Source of the DNA: Saccopteryx bilineata
Taxonomy: Eukaryota > Chordata > Mammalia > Chiroptera > Emballonuridae
Direction of reading: 5' to 3'
DNA length: 64,000 nt
Assembly: GCF_036850765.1 (NCBI RefSeq)
Contig: NC_089490.1
Location: forward strand, 273,124,482 to 273,188,481
Shown here: positions 48,745-58,990 of the stretch, piece after piece
Layout: each line of letters opens with the position of its first letter
How positions within the stretch are numbered: the first letter of the stretch is position 1
Made by a program: the position numbers and the translations under genes
The notes under the pieces: generated by a model
What the model was told of the DNA's origin: nothing
The model's input: only the letters and a program-made list of their open reading frames with translations
The model's database searches: none

Positions 48745-49132
48745 GATTTTTTTTAAGTAGGAGGGAGGGAGAGAGAGAGAGAGAGATAAAAAAGAGAGAG
48801 AGACAGACAGACAGTCAGGGGGAGAGATGAGAAGGATCAACTCATTTTTGTGGCACTTATTTGCTCATTGATTACTTTTTCATACATGCCTTGACCAGGG
48901 CTCCAACAGAGCCAGTGACTTCTTGCTCAAGTCAATGACCTTGGGCTTAAGCCAGTGACCTTTGGGTTCAAGCCAGTGACCATAGAGTCATGTCTATGAT
49001 CCCACTCTCAATATGGTGACCCCGTGCTTAAGCCAGATGAGCCCAAGCTCAAGCCAGCAACCTCAGAGTTTCAAACCTGGGTATTCAGTGTCCCAAGTCG
49101 ATGCTCTATGCACTGCATCATCACCTGGTCAT
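48745..49132 (-). mobile_element. Older bat SINE with internal tandem repeat, antisense
   Basis: The A-tail/GA-rich end is at 48750-48830 and the tRNA-like head is at the right (minus strand: GACCAGGTGATGATGCAGTG near 49132). Between them is CTTGACCAGGGCTCC and about seven diverged copies of a roughly 22-bp unit (AAGCCAGTGACCTTTGGGTT type) at 48905-49060. The flanks GGGCTGTGGGATTT and GGGCTTAGGATTT may be a decayed TSD. Confidence 0.75.
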
Positions 49133-50221
49133 GCTGGGCTTAGGATTTGATACGACACTGAACTTTCTTGTAGCTCAGTGTTCTCCTTCATCAAAAGAGA
49201 GATTATGTCTTTTAATAATGAACTGTTTGGGCAAATAGAAAGTTGCATAATGTGTGTTAGGTTTTAGAATGTCCAGAGCTTCTAGAACTCAGAAAGGTTA
49301 GCGTGCAGTCAGTGAACAGAGCCTGAGCACAAGGACCTGTGGGTGAGCGAGACTCTATTTATGATACACACAAGCCCAGTGCACATTATAGTTCATGATG
49401 AAGGAAGAGACAAAGTATAAGGTTTAAATTATGGAAGAGGGCAGATCCATCTTTTGCAGTGAGGTCTTTAAACCAATCAGAGATAGAAGAGGTGATTAGA
49501 AAGAGCTGGGCTGGTAGGTAGCACCATGCTGCAGGGGTTACATGGGAGGGGGACAGGACCCCCCAGGCCTAGCCTGCATCCAGCACATCTTTCAGTATCA
49601 CTCAAGCAGCTCCATGCCAGTTACTTTCTCTGAGTCCTTTCTTCAGGTGCCGGTCATTTCCTTGTTTTTGCCCTTCGGGAATGAGGAAGTAGGGATACAA
49701 AGCTGTTAGGGAAAAATGTGCTTCTATTGGAGGGAAATGAAAGAAAAACACTAGCATGCTTTCTATGCTATTTTACAAACAATCAAGAAAAAACTATCAT
49801 TCAAGACATATGTGTGCAGAAGAAAAGAATAAATTATAATTGAGTCCTAGCTGAGAGCTCACAAAAGTCCCTTTCAGGGCTCACCCTGACTCCTCGTTTG
49901 TTGACTTTTAAAAATGCTTTGTTTATTCAAAACCACATGGCACATCCAGGAGAAGTCTTTCCTTTGCCTTAAACCAATCTTAAAAATAAATAGAAAATAC
50001 AAAGGAACAGCTAAAAAGGGAATGAAATTCTGCAGAAAGCCAACACAAGCGGACGGCAGGCGTGATGTCACAGTGCAGGGTGCTCTTCCTGGTGCCACGT
50101 GGGTCGTGAAGGTTGTGCCTGAGATGGCATTTTATCTCCCTCCCTGAGGGCCCTGAGGAGGCTCACCTGTGTGCATGCCCTTGCCTCAGGTGCAGCCTAG
50201 CTGAACCTCCCCCTCAAGGGA
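49133..50221. other. Unique sequence
   Basis: No recognisable gene. About 49240-49620 has an LTR-like feel but no identifiable family. Confidence 0.35.
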
Positions 50222-50234
50222 AAGATTTGCTTTT

Positions 50235-50631
50235 TTTTTTTCTTTGTATTTTTCTGAAGCTGGAAACGGGGAGAGAGACAGTCAGACAGACTCCCTCAGG
50301 CGCCCGACCGGGATCCACCCGGCACGCCCACCAGGGGCAACGCTCTGCCCACCAGGGGGCAATGCTCTGCTACTCCAGGGCATCGCTCTGCGTGACCAGA
50401 GCCACTCTAGCGCCTGGGGCAGAGGCCAAGGAGCCATCCCCAGCGCCCGGGCCATCTTTGCTCCAATGGAGCCTTGGCTGCGGGAGGGGAAGTGAGAGAC
50501 AGAGAGGAAGGAGAGGGAGGGGTGGAGAAGCAAATGGGCGCTTCTCCTATGTGCCCTGGCCGGGAATCGAACCAGGGTCCCCCGCACGCCAGGCTGACGC
50601 TCTACCACCGCTGAGCCAACCGGCCAGGGCC
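50235..50631 (-). mobile_element. Long Rhin-type bat SINE, antisense
   Basis: Same architecture as 31690-32092: minus-strand head GCCCTGGCCGGTTGGCTCAG, B box GGTTCGATTCC, CT-rich middle, duplicated body unit, tail after CAGCTTCAG. Perfect 13-bp TSD AAGATTTGCTTTT at 50222-50234 and 50632-50644. Long open frames crossing it on both strands come from the SINE, not a gene. Confidence 0.95.
50349..50361 (+). promoter_or_regulatory. CTCF-like core motif within SINE
   Basis: CCACCAGGGGGCA, with a shorter variant CCACCAGGGGCA at 50328-50339. Same position in the SINE as in the other copies. Binding is inference. Confidence 0.55.
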
Positions 50632-50644
50632 AAGATTTGCTTTT

Positions 50645-52565
50645 GAAAAGCACAGACCATCTGACAGAAATGTTTACAAACAGAAGCATCTCAATGGCCG
50701 GCAGGCCACAGCCCCAGACTTCAGCTCTGATCTGGAGGCTCACCACCTCCGGGGCCCCCACCTGGGGCCACAGGGAAGATCCTCTCGGCTGACCTCGGAC
50801 CATGCTTCATTTAGAGGATCAAAGGTACTCCTGGCAAAGTGGGTGTTGTTAAGTGAACTGTCTTTTCTAAGCAACTAACATGAGTCGAAGTGGATGTTTA
50901 AGACTTGGGCCCAGTGCCTGGTGTTTCCTGAAGCGGGGAGTGGAGGTGGTTATGGGTCAGATGGAGAGCGGTGCTCCTGAGGGGCGGATATGACATCGCC
51001 TGCCACGGGGCTCAGATATGTGAGTGTTCGGGGGCCTGTGTTGACTAGTGGAGGACATGGTGTCAGATGATCCATCAACACCGTGACACGTGTCGGGAGA
51101 TGACACCGCAGCTGCAGGAGTATCTGCCCTCAGAACAGACTGTTGACTTGAAGTCATCTGTTAAAACACCGGGTTTCTTCTGCCAGTAGCTCTGCGTCCA
51201 CTTTAAACCTCTGAACGTCATTTCTGAGGGTTTGCTGGTTACACTAATTACATGTTACTAAAAGCAGAGCGGCCTTAGCTGTGTGTGACAGAGCCCCCGG
51301 AACACTTTGTTGACTGGAGACGCCCACGCTCAGAGTCAAGCCAATTCAGTCTGGGGCCTGTGACAGGATTTCTTTAAAAAAAGATCTTGAATACAAATAT
51401 TTGGTGACTATAGGTCTGTTGTCATGTAATTAAGAAGTCTGACAGGGTCTCTCGGTTTGTGAGGGGCTGCTCAGATGCTGGACCGAAGGCTGCGGAGACT
51501 GCCGAGGACGGTCTTGGCAATCTCACAGTGGGCGGGTTTTCCCCTAAATGACTGTGGAGTCAGAATTCTGACCTCTCTTTTAGTATTTCCTGATGTGGGA
51601 CACATTAGGTCAGAACCCTAAAACATGAGGCCCTGGAGACAGCACGTCAGATACAGTAAAGACTGAAGCTGGAACTGGGGACTTCTTTCTAAAAAGTAAA
51701 ACACAAATTCTGCTTAAAAATCTGTTAAATTTTAAGTGAAAATGCAAAGGCTACTCTTTTGAACTTTCAGTTTAGGACGAAGATTATGCCTGCTTTTGGG
51801 TCCTGACCCAGCTAGGTAAGGCTTGTGGCAGGTGTGCACCCAGCACACTGGAGGGTGATTTGAGCTGACAGGTCGCCTGCACACCCACCAGATTAGCTGA
51901 CTCCAGAAACCAACCCTTTAGCTAAAGACATGCAAATGGAAATTGAAGGATCAACAACCTTAGTTCTGTGTTGTCCTAAGATTTTCCAGAGGCTCCTAGG
52001 GGACTGAACCCCAGCTGTTCAGAGTGGTAGTCTATTGGCTGTTTCTCACCCACCGTCACTACTCCTAGTACTGACTCTTGAGGTCACCTGCCAGATAACC
52101 TGCCTGTGGCCACGTCTTGATCTGTGTCCATCTCTGGGGGAGGGGTCCCAGCTCTAGACACAGAAGGCACCCACTGCCTGATCTGGTGAATGAAGAAGGT
52201 GACACGCTCAACCGATGCTGTTCTCACTTATTGGAGCGGCCACTCCCTTTATATCTTCGGCAGTAAAGGAGGTGACGTTGGTGCTTGGGCTGCTCCAATG
52301 GTCTTTATGGAGATCCCTTTAAAACAGTATAGTGGTTTTATTATCTCGGGGATACTTGGGCTTACTGTGCTTTTCCTCACACACTTCCAGCTGGTGCCAC
52401 AACCCTGATGAAAACATGGACCTGTGTGGTCAGAAGAAGGAAGGTTGCAGGGGTCTGAGTGTGGGCCCGCAGAGGCCTTGGTAAGGCGGCAGAGGCCTTG
52501 GTAAGGCGTGGTAAAGACCATGACCTGAGTGCGTCTGTAAGAACATTTCTGGATGAGAGTAGCAT
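50645..52565. other. Unique, relatively GC-rich sequence
   Basis: No gene recognised. A tandem duplication of about 20 bp (GCAGAGGCCTTGGTAAGGCG) lies at about 52469-52508. Confidence 0.4.
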
Positions 52566-52865
52566 TTTAATTAGTAGACTGAGTTAATCAGATTGCCCTC
52601 CTTAATGTAGGTGGACCTCATCCAATCACTTGAAGCCCTGAATAGAACGAAAGGGCTGAGTAAGAAGGAACTTCTCCTGCGTGCCTGTCTTCAGACTCAA
52701 ACCAATGTTCCAGTTCTCCTGGTCTCCCATCGGCCAGCCCGCCCTGCACAGCTCTGCATTGCCAGTCTCCACGGTCACATAAACCTATTTTTGTAGTGAA
52801 TCTTATTATATGTGTATATTCATCCTATTGGTTCTATTTTTCTGGAGAACCCTGACTAATACACT
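52566..52865 (+). repeat. Ancient interspersed repeat, family uncertain
   Basis: CAGATTGCCCTCCTTAATGT, GGTGGACCTCATCCAATCAC, CCTGAATAGAACGAAAGGGC and, at the end, ATCCTATTGGTTCTATTTTT plus CTGGAGAACCCTGACTAATA. These blocks occur together in a common placental repeat whose name I cannot fix. Confidence 0.6.
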
Positions 52866-54667
52866 AAATATACATTAAAATGCCCTTAAATGATGTGTGA
52901 TGTTTGGGAGTACAAGGTGCTCAGGCCCAGGTGTGAAACAGTCCTAGGATTTCCGGGTTGCTAAGGAAGCATGATACCTGTCAGCCTGCCATCAGCTCCA
53001 TGGAGAGTCAGGTGAGGCTCCCCAAGTGTCTGGTCTGAGAGGCCAAGTCTGGTAGGAGGCTGGCCACATGCTCTGCTCTGCTGTGCTGGGGCCAGGCATC
53101 TGAATCCTGGCTCTGTCCTGGACCAGCTACCATGGGAGGATCTCGCTACTGCCCCAAGTGGGGCCCAGAGGGAAAGTACTTGGAAAAAGTACCTTTCTAT
53201 TGCTTTCTGTTGGCCTTCTGTTCCTGCCCATCTCACGTGGCCTCACTGGGTGGCCTGGGAAAGCCCTGTTCTTCTGATAGCTTCAAACCCCACTTCCCCA
53301 ACCAATCTCATGCTGTCCCAAACCCAGCAACACTGGCTGGGCAGTGCCCCCTCACCAGATGTCCTTGTTTCTAAATTGTGGGGACTTCTTCCAGGTTTCT
53401 GAATGCTGACCATTCAGCGACTTCTGTGTGTTTCCCTGGCCCTGGGCTGGTGGCTGCCTCCCGCAGTTGCTATAGGACAACAGGGTGTTCCCTGGGCCTT
53501 CCCACTTGCCTAGTGACTAGTCTTCACAACACATTTTCCCTCAGGAAGCCCAGTGAGTTTCATCTTCAACCTGGGACTGGTCAGAGGCTCCTCATCGTGC
53601 CCTGGCTTTCCCGGAGAAGAAGCAAGGTTACCCCTTGTCTCTTTAAATCTGCCCACAAAGCCATCCAGCCCCAGACACATGTGCATTTAAGGGGGATTTA
53701 AACCTAACTTGTGACAAGGAGACCAGATACGACTGGAGTCTGGGAGCATTTAATGTTCATTAATCTTTATGTGTTTAGAGAAAGGATTTTTCATATAGCT
53801 CACCTGGAAAGAATGTTCTTTGGTGTAAAACTTTATTCATAAAAAGCTCCCTTGACTTCACTCTGGCAAATGCCCAGCTTTTGGTTACATGTCTGAGGAG
53901 GGCTTTATACAAATAGTACAAACAGCATAAAATTTAGCTTCAGTCTGCAATGCTTGCCTTATATATTAATGAACAAGAATGACTCCAATTGAAAGCAAAA
54001 TTTTCATATCTTGCAGTCAGTTTTCTGCCACCTGCCAGCGAAAGGTGTTCTCCCAGATCTGCAATTTTGTAAAACTGACTGGCATCTGTGTCAATCTTTT
54101 ATGACATTAGCATCACAAAAAGGCTCTTGTTTACTATCCTGGAATTACACAAACCGAGAATTTTTGCTGCATATTCTGTTAGTTAAGTATTCCTGAAAGC
54201 ATGGTTTATTCGACAGGCAAGCGTGGACAGGAATGCCTTCTGTCTTTCCTGCAGCACCACTCAGGGATCTAATGTCACCATGCTGGGTCTGAGCAGTACT
54301 GTCCTCCTCCTGTTCTTTAGGACACCATCTTCCCTTAACCACTGGTCATGCATGTGGGATTCAGTCTATCCCAGGGAGCAGGGTGACTCAGATGGATAAT
54401 GCGTCTGAGAATTGTAACAAACACTTGGTGTTTTATAAACTGTAATTCACTTTTTAGGATATTTATACATATACAAAAAGACTCCACGCAGTACAATGAG
54501 TTTTTGCACATCCTTATGGGTTTCTGTTACTGTAATATCTTCCATTGCTAAACCAACACATCACATTACTTTCAGCTAAAATCCACCTTTTATTCAAATA
54601 CTGCTGGTTTTTTATCTAATGTCCTTCTTCTGCCCCAGGGTCTCATCTAGGAGGCCACAGTCCACTT
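52866..54667. other. Unique sequence
   Basis: No recognisable gene or repeat; open frames up to 107 codons have no recognisable product. Confidence 0.4.
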
Positions 54668-54683
54668 AATAATCATGACTCCT

Positions 54684-55085
54684 GGCCCTGGCCGGTTGGC
54701 TCAGCGGTAGAGCGTCGGCCTGGCGTGCGGGGGACCCGGGTTCGATTCCCGGCCAGGGCACATAGGAGAAGCGCCCATTTGCTTCTCCACCCCTCCCTCT
54801 CCTTCCTCTCTGTCTCTCACTTCCCCTCCCGCAGCCAAGGCTCCATTGGAGCAAAGATGGCCCAGGCGCTGGGGATGGCTCCTCGGCCTCTGCCCCAGGC
54901 GCTAGAGTGGCTCTGGTCACAACAGAGCGACGCCCCAGAGGGGCAGAGCATCGCCCCCTGGTGGGCAGAGCGTCGCCCCCTGGTGGGCGTGCCGGGTGGA
55001 TCCCGGTCGGGTGCATGCGGGAGTCTGTCTGACTGTCTCTCCCCGTTTCCAGCTTCAGATTTATAAATAAAATAAAATAAAATAA
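54684..55085 (+). mobile_element. Long Rhin-type bat SINE, sense, young
   Basis: tRNA-like head with A box TGGCTCAGCGG (54697-54707) and a perfect B box GGTTCGATTCC (54739-54749), the internal RNA polymerase III promoter. Then come a CT-rich middle, a body with two tandem CGCCCCCTGGTGG units, CCCGTTTCCAGCTTCAG and an (AAAAT)n tail. Perfect 16-bp TSD AATAATCATGACTCCT (54668-54683 and 55086-55101). CpGs are well preserved. Confidence 0.96.
54952..54986 (-). promoter_or_regulatory. Tandem CTCF-like motifs within SINE
   Basis: CGCCCCCTGGTGG occurs at 54952-54964 and 54974-54986. This is the reverse complement of CCACCAGGGGGCG, so the sites read on the minus strand, 22 bp apart. Binding is inference. 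Confidence 0.6.
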
Positions 55086-55101
55086 AATAATCATGACTCC
55101 T

Positions 55102-56160
55102 TACCCTCTTCTTATCTGTGGCAGTTTCTTAGACGTCCCTTGTGTTTGATGATGTTGAGAAATTTGGGGAGAACTGTCAGGTATTTTGTAGAATGTTATT
55201 CAACTTGGGTTTTTATACTGTTTTCCTTTTCCTTATGATTAAACGGGGATATAGATTTCAGGGAGGAAGACCATAGAAGCAAAGTGACATTTTCATCATG
55301 TCATGTCAAGAGTAAATGTCATTCACATGACTTATCACTGGTGATATTTACTTTGATTAGCGGTAAACCTAGTGTTTGTCGACTTTTTCTACTAAAAAGT
55401 TATTTAAACTCAATTTCCATACTGTGCATTGTATACCACAATCAAGGTCAGAGAAGAGAGGGGATGTGCACATTATTGAGGGAAATCATTTTCCAGGTTC
55501 ATGGTGAACATTTCTGGCCTCATTCCCAGAATCAACCATTTCTCCAAGGAGCCTTGGCTTCCTTTATGGGAGAATAGTTTTAGAAATCAAGATCTAGGCA
55601 CTAGGTGTGCTCATTAGTTCTGGGATTGACTTCATCTTTCCTAGAGCAATTCACGTTCTCTCCACAGCAAAGATGCTTCCTTAGCCATGTACAGAATGGA
55701 TGCTTGGGCCTGGTAGTCCCTGAAGTTCTTGCTCCCAAGCAGGAGCTTCCTGCATTGTCAGGACAGCTACAGAAGAAGGAGCCCCATTGTTATTTCAAGT
55801 TGTTATTTTTTTTCTCCTGTGGAACTGAACCTGCTGCCCCAGGGTTTTTGCTGAGTATGTAGAGCCAGCCTCATCCACACTTAGAGGATGGAGTGGCCTT
55901 CTTTGAGAATCTGTGTCCTGCTTTTTAGGTGCCATGGGTAACCTCCATTTAAAAGTTTGTTCATCTTCTTAAAGTAGTGAAAAGAATTCATTCTTCATAT
56001 GACCACTGTTCACTTGGGGAATGGACAGGACATGGGGTCAACTTTGGATGCGAAATCAGTTAACCTTAGAAGAGAAGTTTGTGCTGTGACTCAGGATCCA
56101 GATTTATTTGTCTTTTATAATAAGCAGAGGTTCGAACATTGAGTTTTGGGTGCAAAAACC
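55102..56160. other. Mostly unique sequence, with one old L1-like piece
   Basis: About 55500-55650 (AATCAACCATTTCTCCAAGG, AATCAAGATCTAGGCACTAG, GTGTGCTCATTAGTTCTGGG) resembles an old L1 3' end. No gene recognised. Confidence 0.5.
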
Positions 56161-56164
56161 CTTT

Positions 56165-56290
56165 TTATTTATAAATTTATCTAACCAGCATTTATTGAGT
56201 ATTAAGTAGGTGTCTATCATGGGGTAGGACCTGAGACCACAAAAGAAATAAGACTTCAGTCTTCCATCCTTGAGAGCGGGAACTGAGTTC
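56165..56290 (+). repeat. Ancient LINE-type repeat fragment
   Basis: CAGCATTTATTGAGTATTAA then GTAGGTGTCTATCATGGGGT is a decayed version of the common 'tattgagcacctactatgtg' repeat. Confidence 0.55.
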
Positions 56291-57034
56291 TTCCCACCCT
56301 GAGTGCCCGGCTGGGCACTGTGTGTGCCCAGCAGTAGGGAGCTAGGATGTGTCCGCTGAAGGCAGCGGCTCAGTTTTTCAATAACCGAGACACTTAATCT
56401 GATTCACATCTTCTACAATCTCCGGGAATAGAATTCTTGTGAGCATAACTGCAAAAGCCATGGGTCTGAGGTGTAGGGAAATGTTCAGGATAAAAACAAG
56501 GGCCTGTTTTTGGACAACTTCAGCAGCTACAGACATGGGCAAGCAGGTTAGTAAGAGAATTTGCAGGCCATTACTGACAGTCAGTCATAGAGACCACAGT
56601 TTTTGAAATAGGTGTGGACCTTTCATTTGTGACACCCGCACTTGGAGCTTGCCATTCACACAAGTCTGTTCTGTTTCACCGTGAACTGCCCATTCACTCG
56701 CCTTCATTTGCAATTACCCAGGACGGCATTAGTATGTGGGACCTTGGATGTTAATATCAACTACAAGGATGTTAAAGGCAAGATAAGCTGAGGGACCAGT
56801 TGCCGATTTTGAATCTTTATTTTTTACAAACATTTAAAAATTACCTTTATATTGAATGCTTTGTAAAGAATTCAGAAAGCTATACCATATGTTTTATAAA
56901 TGTTAATCAAAATTACTGTTTTCAGCAGAATATGACTGAGTGCAATAATAGGACAGCACTTCTCATTTTAACTTGTGTTGTACGTTGATATTCTATAGCA
57001 ATTTTAAGGCACAGCATATTAGCACTTGTTCTGT
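56291..57034. other. Unique sequence
   Basis: No recognisable gene or repeat. Confidence 0.4.
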
Positions 57035-57125
57035 CATTTATTCATCATCCACAAAGTGTTAATGAGCCCTCTGCTCTATGCTGGGCTCTGGACCAGGTTA
57101 TGTGGTTATAAGGTCTCATTAGCAG
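57035..57125 (+). repeat. Ancient LINE-type repeat fragment
   Basis: TCATTTATTCATCATCCACA, then TCTATGCTGGGCTCTGGACC. Same family as 56165-56290. Confidence 0.5.
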
Positions 57126-57712
57126 CAATCACTGTCGTTCATCAGCTTAAGATGGCAAACTCAGGTGCTGCAGTGGCCAGGGGCCATCTGACAGTCATGG
57201 GGTCCAGTGGGGTTGTGACCACACGAAGTGCACTGACTGCACTAAAAGAGGCCAGCACCTCCCACCTGATGAATTCTTGCTTGCAGATGGCAGACCAAAC
57301 TTGCCTAGATTGTATGGTTTGTTAAAAGAAGATAGGCATTTGGCTTTTTATATATGGAATAACTCAACTAAACAATCTTGGCAACTAATTCAAAAGCATT
57401 CGAAAGATAAACCTGTCATTGAGTTGATATGAACTCTGGGTCAGTGGATATTTCACAAGTGCTTTGGAATTGATGAATGAAGAAGGGGGGGAGGAGTGGT
57501 GAGGAGGGAGGCAAGGGAGGCCAGGAGAAAGGAGTTTGTTCTGTCATCTATGAGGTGCCAGGGCGAGTCTCAGGCTTTGGCGGGACAATGGTGAACAGAC
57601 GCGTCCTGGCCCTCCAGTGCTTATGGACTAAGAGAGCAGGTTCCAGATAATGTATGGACTTTGTTAAGTATTTGTGTGAACAGCCCCGGCACCTAAGGGT
57701 GAGCGGGACAGA
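57126..57712. other. Unique sequence
   Basis: No recognisable gene; a G/A-rich stretch lies at 57480-57535. Confidence 0.4.
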
Positions 57713-57728
57713 CGGTCTCTGCCATTTG

Positions 57729-57777
57729 AAGGAAAGTTTATTTTATTTTAATTTTAATTTTTTATTCATTTTAGAGA

Positions 57778-57812
<35 letters not shown>

Positions 57813-57935
57813 GGGGGGAGGAGCTGGAAGCATCAACTCCCATATGTGCCTTGACCAGGCAAGCCCAGGGTTTTGAACCAGCGACCTCAGCATTTCCAGG
57901 TCGACGCTTTATCCACTGCGCCACCACAGGTCAGG
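57729..57935 (-). mobile_element. Bat tRNA SINE, antisense
   Basis: Minus-strand head (GCCTGACCTGTGGTGGCGCA, then CGCTGGTTCAAAACCC-like B region), GA-rich body on the plus strand (57775-57812) and an A-rich tail. Perfect 16-bp TSD CGGTCTCTGCCATTTG at 57713-57728 and 57936-57951. Confidence 0.9.
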
Positions 57936-58239
57936 CGGTCTCTGCCATTTGGATGCACATGGCTTAGTAGAGAAGGTGGATATGGAGATCACACTTGTGG
58001 GTCTGGGAGAAGAAGCACTGCTTCCTGCACAATGTGTGTCATTATTTAGGGGTGTTCCTACCCCTGATCTCCATCTGTCTACATGGTGTTTCCCCTCAGG
58101 TGATTGGCAGGCAGCCTAGGTCCCCACAGAGTGAGTGTGATGGGCTCTGAAGCATACTTCCCTTGATTCATGTTAGTAGGTACTTGTACTAAGTGTGTGA
58201 ACTAGTAACACAGTGCTAAGTACTGGCTGGATGCTTCAT

Positions 58240-58500
58240 GACCCATCACACATACACCCCATACACAGACACACAAATGCACACACACTTATATACATAT
58301 GCATACTCACACAATCATGCACTCACATGCCCACACACACAATGTGCAAACACACACACTTTTACACATACACACCCATGCATACACATAGAAGCACAAA
58401 CGTTCATACACAAGCACACATTCATATACACACATATACATGTGAACACATGGGCATGCACACTCACATACAATGTGCATACTCATGCACACACACTAAT
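58240..58500 (+). repeat. CA-rich degenerate simple-repeat array
   Basis: About 260 bp of ACACAC/ACATAC/CACTCAC units with interruptions. It creates spurious open frames of 99-117 codons rich in His/Thr. Confidence 0.88.
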
Positions 58501-58894
58501 GTATCCTTCCCTCCTTCACATTGTAGCTGTAATTTAGCCTTCCATACACAGACACTGAGCTTGTGAAGATGTTTCAGCGGTCAGACATAGAAAACAGCAC
58601 ATAAATATTTTTCTGTATCAAGTGTGTTCAACTGTTTGGAAATGGGCCACATGATACTAAGACCATCAACACTGGCTGTATAATTATGGCCTCTTAGTCA
58701 AGAGAGGTGGCAATTAAAAAAAAAACCAAACTAATTGGTTCTAATTAGATTAATTAAAATGTCAGCATAATAAGCAAAGGTGGACATTTAGGTTTATTCT
58801 GCCAAAATTACAAAACAAACTCTTCATTACTCTCCCGCTTGGAGACTTGGTGTTAGATAAGTCATTGTTTTCACAAACATACAGAAGACACCCA
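58501..58894. other. Unique sequence
   Basis: AT-rich with TAATT clusters; no gene recognised. Confidence 0.4.
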
Positions 58895-58990
58895 ATTCAA
58901 TCTATGTGTAGCATTCTGGTATGAACTCGGGGAACCTCTTAGCCCCTCTGCCTTCAAATCTTCATTTGTGAAATGGCCCATGGGGGTCCC
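58895..58990 (+). repeat. MIR fragment
   Basis: GGGGAACCTCTTAGCCCCTC then TGCCTTCAAATCTTCATTTG and TGAAATGGCCC follow the MIR core. Confidence 0.6.

Noticed and set aside
50113..50646. 177-codon (+) and 173-codon (-) open frames
   Set aside because: They run through the SINE at 50235-50631 (with similar frames over the SINE copies at 31690-32092 and 54684-55085). The SINE sequence is open in several frames; not a host gene.
58213..58566. 117-codon His/Thr-rich open frame
   Set aside because: Product of the CA-rich simple repeat.
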